Notes under the pieces: model-generated
Seen by the model: only the letters and a program-made list of their open reading frames with translations
Databases searched by the model: none
What the model was told of the DNA's origin: nothing
Made by a program: the position numbers and the translations under genes
Shown: piece after piece, positions 8,919 to 22,255 of the stretch
Position numbering within the stretch: position 1 is the stretch's first letter
How the letters are laid out: every line of letters starts with the position of its first letter
NCBI GenBank assembly: GCA_003990955.1
Contig: BIFV01000017.1
Coordinates: 1-64,000 of the forward strand
Length of the DNA stretch: 64,000 nucleotides
Origin: Sporomusaceae bacterium FL31
Lineage (GTDB): Bacteria; Bacillota; Negativicutes; DSM-1736; Dendrosporobacteraceae
Reading direction: 5' to 3'

Positions 8919-9167
8919 ATGACGGTAAATGTGCGTCCTGTTTCTTGCATTACAAAATCAATCTTTGATTTGAAACAAGCCGAGGAAGCGCTAGTTAGCA
9001 TGCTAAGTTATGCATTAAACAAAAAAGATCGTCAAGATTTTACCGCCGAGGAATGGGAAAACTTTATCTTCTGTTTTCAGTTAGTGAGCAAACTTGAATA
9101 TTCACTCCGCAAAGTAAAATTAAGCGCTAACTCTTGGTATCAAATGTCTAACGAGTCAGAACAGTGA
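8919..9167 (+). CDS. small protein of unknown function
   Basis: An 82-residue soluble protein with no recognised family. It reads as three helices: FDLKQAEEALVSMLSYALN, EEWENFIFCFQLVSKLEYSL and a short tail rich in S/N/E. The frame is open upstream to a TTG at 8904 and a GTG at 8913; the ATG at 8919 follows GGATGGTG. It is divergent from the XRE regulator gene and ends in a strong terminator, which supports it being a real transcript. Confidence 0.6.
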   Translation: MTVNVRPVSCITKSIFDLKQAEEALVSMLSYALNKKDRQDFTAEEWENFIFCFQLVSKLEYSLRKVKLSANSWYQMSNESEQ

Positions 9168-9194
9168 TATTCATTGCCTGTGGTCTTCGTATTC

Positions 9195-9240
9195 TAAAAG
9201 GATTAACTCTTGGGCACAACCAGGAGTTAATCCTTTTTAG
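9195..9240 (+). terminator. rho-independent terminator
   Basis: CTAAAAGGATTAACTC pairs with GAGTTAATCCTTTTTAG around a 14-base loop, directly after the small gene. Confidence 0.8.
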
Positions 9241-9288
9241 ACTCATAAAGGTATTTTATAGTTATTGCGGAAGTTTAGCTAGTTAATA

Positions 9289-9318
9289 TTAGACTTAACT
9301 GGTCATCTATGTTAAAAT
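9289..9318 (+). promoter_or_regulatory. possible sigma-A promoter of the ABC-F gene
   Basis: TTAGAC (9289-9294) and TAAAAT (9313-9318) with an 18-base spacer lie 45 bases before the preferred ATG. A moderate match only. Confidence 0.3.
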
Positions 9319-9344
9319 TATATTTTGTAAGTAACTTTTTATGA

Positions 9345-10988
<1,644 letters not shown>

Positions 10989-11046
10989 GAACAAGAATAA
11001 GTATATGTTCAGTCACGACTTGACTGAATGATATGATAACAGTAGA

Positions 11047-11093
11047 AAACACCTCCAGTGATAGAATCAATCACCTGGAGGTGTTTTTTTTAT
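11047..11093 (+). terminator. terminator of the ABC-F gene
   Basis: AAACACCTCCAGTGAT pairs with ATCACCTGGAGGTGTTT (one bulge) and is followed by a T run. The next gene converges from the minus strand and may use it too. Confidence 0.85.
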
Positions 11094-11113
11094 ATGACTT
11101 TAAACGGATAAGG

Positions 11114-11653
11114 TTAACTAAAGTTAATCGTGAGCCCACCGGCAGCGGCGGCACCAATAGTAATTGGGATGTCACAGAAAGTAGGCGAAGTACCATAATA
11201 AAGAATGTTTTCGCAATTGATCGCAATGCATGACCCCACAGGGAAGGTTGTTCCTGAGACTACTAGTGAGATTCCGACAACAGTACCATCAATTACATTG
11301 CATGTAAATGAGCTAAGATTGGCTGCAGCGGCTGGTCTGGTCAACTCTAATAATACAAATTTGCATTCTTCTTCTATTTCTACATCAATATTTACTTTAG
11401 GAGGTTTACAGCATTTATCCTCGTGCTTATCCTTGTCATGCTCACACTTATCACACTTATCATGCTCATCTTTATCATCACATTTATTATCGTATTGGGG
11501 TATACCACCATAGTTAGTAGGGAAATAATTTGCGCGTTGCTCGTGGAAGCCTTTGAAGCGTCCTGTTAGAACTTGAAAATCTTTTAATACAATTGTTACA
11601 TTAATGCAACCAGCTAAATCAAATCCTTGAGGGAAACCTTTTGGAAATGCCAA
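11114..11653 (-). CDS. spore-surface-island protein, Sm-like with Cys/His/Asp insert
   Basis: I do not know a named family. The 179-residue product has an N-terminal beta-rich part (CINVTIVLKDFQVLTGRFKGF), a central low-complexity insert of about 40 residues rich in D, K, H, E and C (KCDDKDEHDKCDKCEHDK), and a beta-rich end (FVLLELTRP ... PVGSCIAINCENILYY). The same plan is found in the two genes at 11861 and 12499, so they are paralogues. The insert looks metal-binding. GTG at 11662 overlaps the Shine-Dalgarno AAAGGAG; the TTG at 11653 has the right 7-base spacing and is preferred. Location beside collagen-like genes suggests the spore surface. Confidence 0.6.
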   Translation of the reverse strand: MAFPKGFPQGFDLAGCINVTIVLKDFQVLTGRFKGFHEQRANYFPTNYGGIPQYDNKCDDKDEHDKCDKCEHDKDKHEDKCCKPPKVNIDVEIEEECKFVLLELTRPAAAANLSSFTCNVIDGTVVGISLVVSGTTFPVGSCIAINCENILYYGTSPTFCDIPITIGAAAAGGLTINFS

Positions 11654-11860
11654 AGTGATCACTCCTTTTGTATTTTGGCTTACTACCTATTGCATAATAT
11701 GCAATTTGTTATGTAAGAGTTACTTAATATTTGGTTATGGTGAGATGTTTTTCAAAGCAGCGTGTTCACTTTATTTCAAGTGCTTGCTATCACGTTGGCA
11801 TAACTATGAATAGAATAATATAGTAGGAAATGAAATTTTAACGTTAGGAGTTGGATCGTT

Positions 11861-12454
11861 ATGTCAATAAAATGTCAACCTGGTGGTTTTAAGTTAGATT
11901 TTGGCTCAACTGTGACTATCCTTACCACAGCAGCCTGTTCACCACGTAAACATTCTAGCCAAGGTATATTTACTGGCGTAGTTCTCGATGATACAGACAC
12001 GAATTTTGAAAGAACAGCAAAGCATCTCACAATTACTGTGGATAGTGATTATTTCGAAGATGAGCAAAAGCATGAAGGGGAGGATCAATACGCCTTTCAA
12101 GGGGCGAAGTATCCAATTAATGAGGATAAGAAAGGATCTGGGTGGACTAAATATTGTAAGGATAAAGAAAGTGGAGAATGGTATAAAGACGGAATAGATA
12201 AGTGTGAGGATAAATGTCATAAACCCCATCAAGAGAAAGAATGCTGCGAACCTAAGCATGAAGACAAATGTCATAAACCTGATAAAGATAAGGAATGCTG
12301 TGAGCACAAACATGAGCATAAATGCCCTCCGAAAGGGAAAGATGAATATTTACTGCTGTCATTGACCTGTCCATCCTATCCTTTTCATCCCGGTCAGCTG
12401 GTTTGGATTAATATAGAGGAAATCGTTGCCTTAACCGTCATTTGCAAAAAATAA
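11861..12454 (+). CDS. paralogue with His/Cys/Lys-rich metal-binding insert
   Basis: A 197-residue protein, divergent from its paralogue at 11114. N-terminal strands GSTVTILTTAACS and GIFTGVVLDDTD, then a long charged insert (about residues 65-160) with repeated units of the form D-K-C-H-K-P and K-E-C-C-E-x-K-H, and a C-terminal LLLSLTCPSYPF-HPGQLVWINIEEIVALTV. The spacing of Cys and His pairs suggests several metal sites. GGAGTTGG precedes the ATG. Probably co-transcribed with the shorter paralogue 44 bases downstream. Function unknown; a spore-coat or exosporium role is inferred from the neighbourhood only. Confidence 0.65.
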   Translation: MSIKCQPGGFKLDFGSTVTILTTAACSPRKHSSQGIFTGVVLDDTDTNFERTAKHLTITVDSDYFEDEQKHEGEDQYAFQGAKYPINEDKKGSGWTKYCKDKESGEWYKDGIDKCEDKCHKPHQEKECCEPKHEDKCHKPDKDKECCEHKHEHKCPPKGKDEYLLLSLTCPSYPFHPGQLVWINIEEIVALTVICKK

Positions 12455-12498
12455 AATTTCCATAATTGTAGTTTCAATGTGGAAAAGAGGTGAGCATT

Positions 12499-12837
12499 TT
12501 GTTAGTAAAGGATATTCCCTGTGAATGTAAATTTGAGGCAGGTTCGACAATAACCGTTGTCACGTCCATGGGAGAAAAGGCATCTTGCAAGAGGAAGACT
12601 TCAAAAGGTATACAAGGGGTATTTCATGGGATTGTTCTTGAAGAAACTGTGATTCATTTACACCAAAATAGTTTTCGGGAATTGTACGGGTATAAAGACA
12701 ATACATCACCCTCAAAAAGAAATAAGCATTTGCTTGTTTTATCACTACTCAGGCCATCGCCACCATTTATAGCAGGCCAAATAGTCTGGATTATGGTAGA
12801 TCAAATCACAGCAATCAATTGCGACGGCCAGTCGTAA
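12499..12837 (+). CDS. short paralogue lacking the charged insert
   Basis: A 112-residue member of the same family: GSTITVVTSMGEKASC, GVFHGIVLEETV and LLVLSLLRPSPPFIAGQIVWIMVDQITAINC align with the 11861 product, but the Cys/His-rich insert is replaced by a short basic linker. It therefore shows the bare core fold of the family (two beta segments of about 40 residues). A GTG at 12490 is part of the Shine-Dalgarno GAGGTG, so the TTG at 12499 is taken as start. Second gene of a two-gene unit. Confidence 0.6.
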   Translation: MLVKDIPCECKFEAGSTITVVTSMGEKASCKRKTSKGIQGVFHGIVLEETVIHLHQNSFRELYGYKDNTSPSKRNKHLLVLSLLRPSPPFIAGQIVWIMVDQITAINCDGQS

Positions 12838-12894
12838 TGTAGTCGTATATAATCAGTAATATGATATCAATCTATGAATAAGTGAATCCATAAT

Positions 12895-12943
12895 AAGAAA
12901 ACCTCCTAAAGTAGTGTAATGACTACTTTAGGAGGTTTTCTTT
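12895..12943. terminator. bidirectional terminator
   Basis: A perfect 21-base inverted repeat (12895-12915 with 12922-12942, loop GTAATG) with A and T flanks lies between the convergent paralogue gene and the glycosyltransferase gene. Confidence 0.85.
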
Positions 12944-12971
12944 ATTAATATGAATAGCTTAGGTATTCATA

Positions 12972-14072
12972 TTATTTTGTGATTAAGCTCTTTAGATAAT
13001 TGCGGTTATGGGTGATTCGAGGATCATTAGGAATAAATTGACCTGCTAATTCGTTATGTTTATTAGCCAGATCATAGTTACCTGCCCGGGAATAGCAAAC
13101 GCAAAGTTGAATATGCGGCAGCCAAGTCCAGCAATCGTTGCTAACCAAGCCCCAGGTTGCTACCTTATCTAGCTGAGTAGCCGTTTTATACCAAAATATT
13201 GCTTGATCAAGTTGATTGGCATTCAAATGATGGAAACCAAGCCGGCAGCAAAACTCAGCGCGGGGTGTCGCATAGTTAAATGACAGATAAATGTATTTAA
13301 GCTTATTCTCATGATCATTTAGTTCCTGGAAACAGTCAGCTAGTTTGCCACAAGCACCAATATTATCTTCAACCCAGCCTTGGTTGGTGGCTAGGAATTT
13401 TTGATAATATTCAATTGCTCGGTTTAGAAGTCTATGGTCTTTTAATTCATTGGCAAAATAGTATAAATCACGCGGTGAAAAAACTTCTCCCTTAATCAAT
13501 CGCTGTTCATATATTTTGAGATTTCGATCGGCATCGTGTTCAATCGGCTGGTGGGTAACGGCAATATCACTGCTGACGATATTACCATACGCCTCAACAT
13601 ATTCATGAACAGCCCCAATCCATTTGAAGTTTTTTGCCCGCTTAACGAGGCGATTTCTACGTAGGCGAGAGGAAACAATACCTTGTGCATTAACTGACAG
13701 ATTGTAGAACATGCTGACCGCATCCACTTCTGCAGATAATGTTGCTTTTAATTCCTGGAATTTGAGTTTATCAGGAGGGAGAAGTACATCATCAGCATCA
13801 AGCCATAGGATATAGTCTTGAGTTGCTAAACTGAATGCGTAATTACGAGCGGCAGCAAAGTCATGAATCCATTCAAAATCGTAAACTGTGTCCGTATATT
13901 TTTTTATAATTTCTTTAGTTTGGTCTGTTGAGCCTGTATCCACAATAATAATTTCATCTACGATATCTTTAACTGAAGCCAGGCAGCGGCCAATAACGGC
14001 TTCCTCGTTTTTGACAATCATGCAAAGGCTGATTGTTATTGGGGTTGCTAAGCCATCAGATTTATCAGTCAC
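12972..14072 (-). CDS. family 2 glycosyltransferase with TPR-like C-terminus
   Basis: A 366-residue cytosolic glycosyltransferase. The GT-A domain fills the first half: SLCMIVKNEEAVIGRCL, DEIIIVDTGSTDQT (nucleotide-sugar binding) and the DxD motif in ILWLDADD near residue 110. The second half is a string of helical repeats (AIEYYQKFLAT, AIFWYKTATQLDK) typical of TPR arms that hold a protein acceptor. A longer frame opens at 14174, but AAAGGAGGT sits 5 bases before the GTG at 14072, which fixes the start. Beside threonine-rich collagen proteins, it is a good candidate for their O-glycosylation; this is inference. Confidence 0.8.
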   Translation of the reverse strand: MTDKSDGLATPITISLCMIVKNEEAVIGRCLASVKDIVDEIIIVDTGSTDQTKEIIKKYTDTVYDFEWIHDFAAARNYAFSLATQDYILWLDADDVLLPPDKLKFQELKATLSAEVDAVSMFYNLSVNAQGIVSSRLRRNRLVKRAKNFKWIGAVHEYVEAYGNIVSSDIAVTHQPIEHDADRNLKIYEQRLIKGEVFSPRDLYYFANELKDHRLLNRAIEYYQKFLATNQGWVEDNIGACGKLADCFQELNDHENKLKYIYLSFNYATPRAEFCCRLGFHHLNANQLDQAIFWYKTATQLDKVATWGLVSNDCWTWLPHIQLCVCYSRAGNYDLANKHNELAGQFIPNDPRITHNRNYLKSLITK

Positions 14073-14157
14073 AAAAATACCTCCTTTGAAGCTCTGATCT
14101 TTGTCAGTATACGCGACGAGAAGGTTTTTTGTGACTAGAAGTATTTTAACTATGTTT

Positions 14158-14203
14158 GTAGCCCCGGAAAGCATTTTGTATAATCTTCCGGGGCTACATT
14201 TTT
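14158..14203. terminator. GC-rich hairpin GTAGCCCCGGAA
   Basis: GTAGCCCCGGAA (14158-14169) pairs with TTCCGGGGCTAC (14186-14197). It lies after the first collagen gene, read on the minus strand, but its T-rich side (ATTTTTA) faces the plus direction. A near copy lies at about 16522-16560. Confidence 0.55.
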
Positions 14204-14241
14204 ATATGCTACCTTAAAATTGTTGATTTTTTTCTAGTCTA

Positions 14242-16434
<2,193 letters not shown>

Positions 16435-16521
16435 CTTTTATCCCTCCATGCAGCATTAATACTTATTGTTAATTTATCTTATGCTTAAATTACATAATGT
16501 GTTAATTTTATTATGATTATA

Positions 16522-16561
16522 GCCCCCAGGAAGCATGATACCATGAGCTTTCGGGGGCTAC
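16522..16561. terminator. GC-rich hairpin, copy 2
   Basis: ATAGCCCCCAGGAAGC pairs imperfectly with GCTTTCGGGGGCTA. It lies after the second collagen gene and resembles the hairpin at 14158-14197. The flank on the minus-strand 3' side is only weakly T-rich. Confidence 0.5.
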
Positions 16562-16565
16562 AATT

Positions 16566-17894
<1,329 letters not shown>

Positions 17895-18067
17895 GACAAT
17901 GCCTCCTTCTTTCAGGTGATCAAAAGTTATTTCATAATATATAATTATGTTCCACTGGAGATATTGGGAACACTTTCATTATTTGTACTTCTTATAAAAG
18001 TAAAAATTTACAGTAAGAGAGTAGAAAAACTGACATCTAAAAGATGCCAGTTCCTACTCTCTTACTA

Positions 18068-20104
18068 TTAGACGATGGTAAGGCCTGCACTTGCATAGCC
18101 AGCAATTGCAGTTGCAACATCAAGTCCGGCAGTAACGGTTGCACTAAATACCAATAGCAAGCGTGTTTCTGCAGTGACTGGAATAGCCAGCCCTGTTGTG
18201 ATGCCACTGCTAATTGTACCAAGAGCAAGGACACCAGTGAGTGGAGGTGCTAATGTTACAAGGGCACCTGGAACGGCTGTAAAAGTATTATCAGGTGTTG
18301 GTGAAGAGAATAATTGGGCGGTTATTGTAACTGTTGAGCCAACCAGGGTTAATGCTGCCGTGGTACTAAAGAATGCCGCAATCGAAGTAATCGTGCCATC
18401 ACGAGGTATCGAGAAAGCTTCGTTGAGCAAGATACCAGGACCACCGGTGAGATCAATGACTCCACCAGCCATAGTTACGCCAGTTGCTGAAGTACCAAAA
18501 CCAACGAGACTGCTAGTATTTAATAATCCACCTAGAACAGTCGTTAATGCTGCAGGAGTTCCTGAGGCAAATGGAATTATTGCTCCAGAGCCTGTAGCAC
18601 CTGTAGTACCTGTAGTACCAGTAGCGCCCGTAGCGCCCGTAGCACCCGTAGCACCTGTAGCACCTGTAGCACCTGTAGCACCTGTAGCGCCAGTAGCGCC
18701 GGTAGCTCCAGTAGCGCCAGTATCGCCTGTAGCGCCAGTAGCCCCAGTTGCAGCAGTAGCGCCGGTAGCCCCAGTAGCGCCAGTTGATCCGGTAGCCCCA
18801 GTAGCACCGACAAGACCATCAGCACCAGTTACGCCGGTAGCTCCAGTGGCTCCAGTAGCCCCTGTGGCCCCAGTAGCGCCGACGAGACCATCCGCACCAG
18901 TTACACCAGTGGCGCCAGTAGCCCCGGTGGCTCCAGTAGCACCGACGAGACCATCCGCACCAGTTACACCAGTAGCGCCAGTAGCCCCGGTGGCTCCAGT
19001 AGCACCCGTAGCACCTGTAGCACCTGTAGCACCTGTAGCACCTGTAGCACCTGTAGCGCCAGTAGCGCCGGTAGCTCCAGTAGCGCCAGTATCGCCTGTA
19101 GCGCCAGTAGCCCCAGTTGCAGCAGTAGCGCCGGTAGCTCCAGTAGCACCAGTAGCGCCGGTAGCCCCAGTAGCGCCGACAAGACCATCCGCACCAGTTA
19201 CACCGGTAGCGCCGGTTGCGCCAGTGGCCCCGGTAGCACCAGTAGCACCGACAAGACCATCCGCACCAGTTACACCGGTAGCGCCAGTAGCTCCAGTAGC
19301 CCCGACAAGACCATCAGCGCCCGTAGCCCCAGTAGCCCCTGTAGCGCCAGTAGCCCCTGTAGCTCCAGTAGCCCCTGTAGCTCCAGCCCCGGTAGCGCCA
19401 GTCGCGCCAGTAGCACCAGTAGCCCCAGTCGCGCCTGTAGCGCCGGTAGCGCCAGTAGCCCCAGCCCCGGTAGCGCCAGTAGCGCCAGTAGCTCCAGGAT
19501 CACCAGTCGCGCCTGTAGCGCCGGTAGCACCAGTAGCCCCAGCCCCGGTAGCACCAGTAGCACCGGTAGCGCCGGTAGCGCCAGTAGCAGCAGTAGCGCC
19601 AGTAGCGCCAGTAGCGCCGGTAGCGCCAGTAGCGCCAGGATCACCAGTAGCCCCAGTAGCCCCGGTAGCACCAGTAGCACCGGTAGGTCCAGTAGGTCCA
19701 GGCGGTCCACCCGATGGTCCAGTAGGTCCTGTAGCTCCTGTACTACCGGTGGCACCAGTAGTTCCTGTTAGTCCAGTCGGGCCAATTGGTCCGGTAGGTC
19801 CGGTAGGTCCAGTAGGTCCGGTAACGCCAGTAGCACCAGTAGTTCCTGTTAGTCCAGTCGGGCCGACAGGTCCGGTCGGACCAACAAAAAAGCAAGGATC
19901 AGGTAGACATCCGCAATGATCATGATGATGATGGTGATGATGCTCATCATTACACTTATGCTCATTATTACATTTAGGATCATGATCATCACCATAGTCA
20001 TAGTTATAATGAATTTGGTGCCTATGATGCCTGTTACGATAGTGTTTATAGCGACGTTTACGTTTTGAGCTTTCGGAATCACGGACGTTGTCAATTTGGT
20101 CCAC
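18068..20104 (-). CDS. collagen-like exosporium glycoprotein, BclB-like C-terminus
   Basis: A 678-residue protein. Residues 1-74 are very basic then His-rich ([24 protein letters not shown]), ending in [11 protein letters not shown]; residues 75-507 are collagen triplets; residues 508-678 form a C-terminal domain beginning [19 protein letters not shown], the pattern of BclB-type exosporium proteins. The frame opens at a TTG at 20122, but GGGGGG seven bases before the GTG at 20104 favours that start. Third of three collagen genes on the same strand. Expected on the spore surface, trimeric, and probably glycosylated on threonine. Confidence 0.87.
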   Translation of the reverse strand: MDQIDNVRDSESSKRKRRYKHYRNRHHRHQIHYNYDYGDDHDPKCNNEHKCNDEHHHHHHHDHCGCLPDPCFFVGPTGPVGPTGLTGTTGATGVTGPTGPTGPTGPIGPTGLTGTTGATGSTGATGPTGPSGGPPGPTGPTGATGATGATGATGDPGATGATGATGATGATAATGATGATGATGATGAGATGATGATGATGDPGATGATGATGAGATGATGATGATGATGATGATGATGAGATGATGATGATGATGATGATGADGLVGATGATGATGVTGADGLVGATGATGATGATGATGVTGADGLVGATGATGATGATGATGATAATGATGATGDTGATGATGATGATGATGATGATGATGATGATGATGATGATGVTGADGLVGATGATGATGATGVTGADGLVGATGATGATGATGATGVTGADGLVGATGATGSTGATGATGATAATGATGATGDTGATGATGATGATGATGATGATGATGATGATGATGTTGTTGATGSGAIIPFASGTPAALTTVLGGLLNTSSLVGFGTSATGVTMAGGVIDLTGGPGILLNEAFSIPRDGTITSIAAFFSTTAALTLVGSTVTITAQLFSSPTPDNTFTAVPGALVTLAPPLTGVLALGTISSGITTGLAIPVTAETRLLLVFSATVTAGLDVATAIAGYASAGLTIV
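18584..19882 (-). repeat. collagen triplet-coding repeat array 3
   Basis: About 1.3 kb of tandem 9-base units. A block of roughly 370 bases (about 18600-18960) recurs almost unchanged at about 18980-19340, indicating an internal duplication. Confidence 0.88.
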
Positions 20105-20250
20105 TAATAATCCCCCCTTCAAATGGTTGAGAGTTGTTACGTAATATACTATGTGTGAGCGTATTTACAGGGAACTGCTTTCGTGAATTTTTAAGAATGT
20201 CCATTTGATGATCAGAAAAAATATTTCAAAACTGAATAATTCAAAAAATA

Positions 20251-20337
20251 TTATCTTTTATATTGAAGAAGTTGAAATAGGATAATCACGGATAAAAATA
20301 GTCCGAATACAATAATAAATAAAGTAGTGTCGTTCAT
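20251..20337 (-). CDS. possible 28-residue single-pass membrane peptide
   Basis: An open frame too short for normal gene calling. It encodes MNDTTLFIIVFGLFL, further hydrophobic residues and a basic end QYKR, so one membrane helix with a positive C-terminus. The ribosome site is poor. The rest of the 300-base gap before the methyltransferase gene is AT-rich and without other features. Confidence 0.3.
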   Translation of the reverse strand: MNDTTLFIIVFGLFLSVIILFQLLQYKR

Positions 20338-20407
20338 GGCTTCAGGTTTCAACTGTATTGATTTTTAATGTTGTGTTGGAAGGTATATTTTGAGGGAGGA
20401 ACTAAAC

Positions 20408-20989
20408 ATGCTTAAGTCCAGTAAGCTGCATCTTGGATGTGGACTAACAATCTTACCTGAATGGATAAATCTTGATTGTGTGGCAGGACCAGGGGTTGAT
20501 TTATTATTTAATTTAGATAGTTGTGACAAGAATTCTATACCACTGCCTGATAATAGCATAGATACTTTTTATGCAAGCCATCTATTAGAACATATCGCCA
20601 AACCTTTACCCTTAATGCAAGAATTGTACCGAATCGCCAAACCTGATGCTGAATTGTTCTTGTTATTGCCTTATGGATCAAGTGATGATGCTTTTGAAGA
20701 TCCAACTCATGTTAGAACTTATTTTATGAACTCTTTCTATTATTTCTCACAACCTTACTATTGGCGGGCTAGCTACGGTTACTCTGGTGACTGGCAGCCG
20801 GAAATCATTTCTTTAAAAATTTCTACTGAGGATCATGCCGGCAGAATGGCTGAGGATATCATGGAGGATATTATGACACTGCGTAATATTGTTATTGAAA
20901 TGGGTGTTAAGATGCGAGCTGTTAAGCCGGCACGTGAACCGAAAAAAGAGTTCCAGACTTTTGCTGAGATTCGTTATGATTTTGTTTAA
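20408..20989 (+). CDS. SAM-dependent methyltransferase
   Basis: A 193-residue class I methyltransferase. LHLGCGLTILPEWINLDC is the SAM-binding loop and acidic strand-2 end, DLLFNLDSC and FYASHLLEHIAKPLPLMQELYRI are the following Methyltransf_11-type motifs. GGGAGGA lies 7 bases before the ATG at 20408; a longer frame from 20390 lacks a ribosome site. It ends with its own strong terminator. The close relatives I know are found among glycan or sugar-modifying genes; here it might methylate the glycans of the adjacent collagen-like proteins. Substrate unknown. Confidence 0.75.
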   Translation: MLKSSKLHLGCGLTILPEWINLDCVAGPGVDLLFNLDSCDKNSIPLPDNSIDTFYASHLLEHIAKPLPLMQELYRIAKPDAELFLLLPYGSSDDAFEDPTHVRTYFMNSFYYFSQPYYWRASYGYSGDWQPEIISLKISTEDHAGRMAEDIMEDIMTLRNIVIEMGVKMRAVKPAREPKKEFQTFAEIRYDFV

Positions 20990-20994
20990 ATGAT

Positions 20995-21046
20995 AAATGC
21001 TAAGCCGCTCTTAGCGCTATCCAGCAGCAGGAGCGGCTTAGCATTT
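20995..21046 (+). terminator. rho-independent terminator
   Basis: AAATGCTAAGCCGCTC pairs perfectly with GAGCGGCTTAGCATTT around a 20-base loop, just after the methyltransferase gene. Confidence 0.8.
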
Positions 21047-21098
21047 ATGTCTTTAATAGCATGAATAGGCGATAACTAAGCCTGAAAAAATCATAATA

Positions 21099-22097
21099 TT
21101 AGCTTTGTGCCTGGAAGGATATACTTAAGTCTGCGGGGGTAGCGGTCACTGTTGATTTATAAGCTACACGGGCATAGCGCAAATATTTTGATGTTACCAG
21201 AACGGTTGTTTCGTTTTGCTCTAATACATATTCAGCACCATCATCAACCCATTTGGTATTATCGGGACTAATTTGAATTTTTACTGTTCCTGATACTGCC
21301 GTGGCGGAAGTATTTTCGATAAAGAAAGAAAAAGTTCTCCAGGTTGCAACATCCTGCCCTGTACCAGCATAGGTGTCGCTGGTTGTTACGTTATCAGCCG
21401 CTGGTTCGGTGTGGCTGACTGAAACTATGGCAGTGACGCTATCGGTAACCGAATCAAGGGCACGAATATCAAGATCAGTAGCACTCACTGTTACTTGATC
21501 GGCAGTAGTTAGTGGCCGGATATCGGTCTGCCCGGTAGCGTTGGTTAAAATCACTCGGTTGGTAGTACCATCGTTACCGTAGACAAGCACGTTATCCGTT
21601 GCGTTTGTAAGATCACGAACATCCAGATCAGTAGCACTCACCGTTACTTGATCGGCAGTAGTTAGTGGCCGGATATCGGTCTGTCCGGTAGCGTTGGTTA
21701 AAATCACTCGGTTGGTAGTACCATCGTTACCGTAGACAAGTACGTTATCCGTTGCGTTTGTAAGATCACGAACATCCAGATCAGTAGCACTCACTGTTAC
21801 TTGATCAGCAGTAGTCAGTGGCCGGATATCGGTCTGCCCGGTAGCGTTGGTTAAAATCACTCGGTTGGTAGTACCATCGTTACCGTAGACAAGTACGTTA
21901 TCCGTTGCGTTTGAAAGCTCACGAATGTCTAGATTGGTAGCATCAATAGCTACGCTATCTGTACTGCTGCTAAGAGGACGAATATCAGTGCGGCCGGTAT
22001 TGTCTGTCAACAGCGGTCTAACATTTGCACCGTCAAAACCATATAGCTGACTTTTCAGCTGCTCGGGCTGATCTTGTAAAACTTTTAGATTAGGCAC
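21099..22097 (-). CDS. repeat protein with shared beta C-terminal domain
   Basis: A 332-residue protein. Residues 1-45 hold a degenerate copy and 46-215 three almost identical 51-residue repeats, each with ATDNVLVYGNDGTTNRVI and GQTDIRPLTTADQVTV and SATDLDVRDLTN. The C-terminal 110 residues form a beta domain (WRTFSFFIENTSATAVSGTV, KIQISPDNTKW, TSKYLRYARVAYKSTV) that recurs in the divergent neighbour at 22256. I believe such domains are annotated DUF6385 in related genomes but cannot confirm. GTG start behind GGAGGG. No signal peptide; a spore-surface structural role is inferred from position. Confidence 0.65.
   Translation of the reverse strand: MPNLKVLQDQPEQLKSQLYGFDGANVRPLLTDNTGRTDIRPLSSSTDSVAIDATNLDIRELSNATDNVLVYGNDGTTNRVILTNATGQTDIRPLTTADQVTVSATDLDVRDLTNATDNVLVYGNDGTTNRVILTNATGQTDIRPLTTADQVTVSATDLDVRDLTNATDNVLVYGNDGTTNRVILTNATGQTDIRPLTTADQVTVSATDLDIRALDSVTDSVTAIVSVSHTEPAADNVTTSDTYAGTGQDVATWRTFSFFIENTSATAVSGTVKIQISPDNTKWVDDGAEYVLEQNETTVLVTSKYLRYARVAYKSTVTATPADLSISFQAQS
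21517..21976 (-). repeat. three tandem 153-bp coding repeats
   Basis: The phrase GGATATCGGTCTG recurs at 21518, 21671 and 21824, exactly 153 bases apart, and the units differ at only a few bases. A fourth, degenerate unit lies toward the gene start (about 21970-22020). Near identity at third codon positions points to recent duplication or gene conversion. Confidence 0.9.
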
Positions 22098-22255
22098 TCA
22101 GGTTACCCTCCTCTTGTTTAACATAATTGCATTACAATGTACATTATTCTAGAGTACGTTTGTTTGTTACATAATTTCAGAACATCTTTTGAAGCTAAAT
22201 TATTATGACAAAAAACATTGTGTAAGAATATGTTAATGTTAGGGGAGGAATGTGT

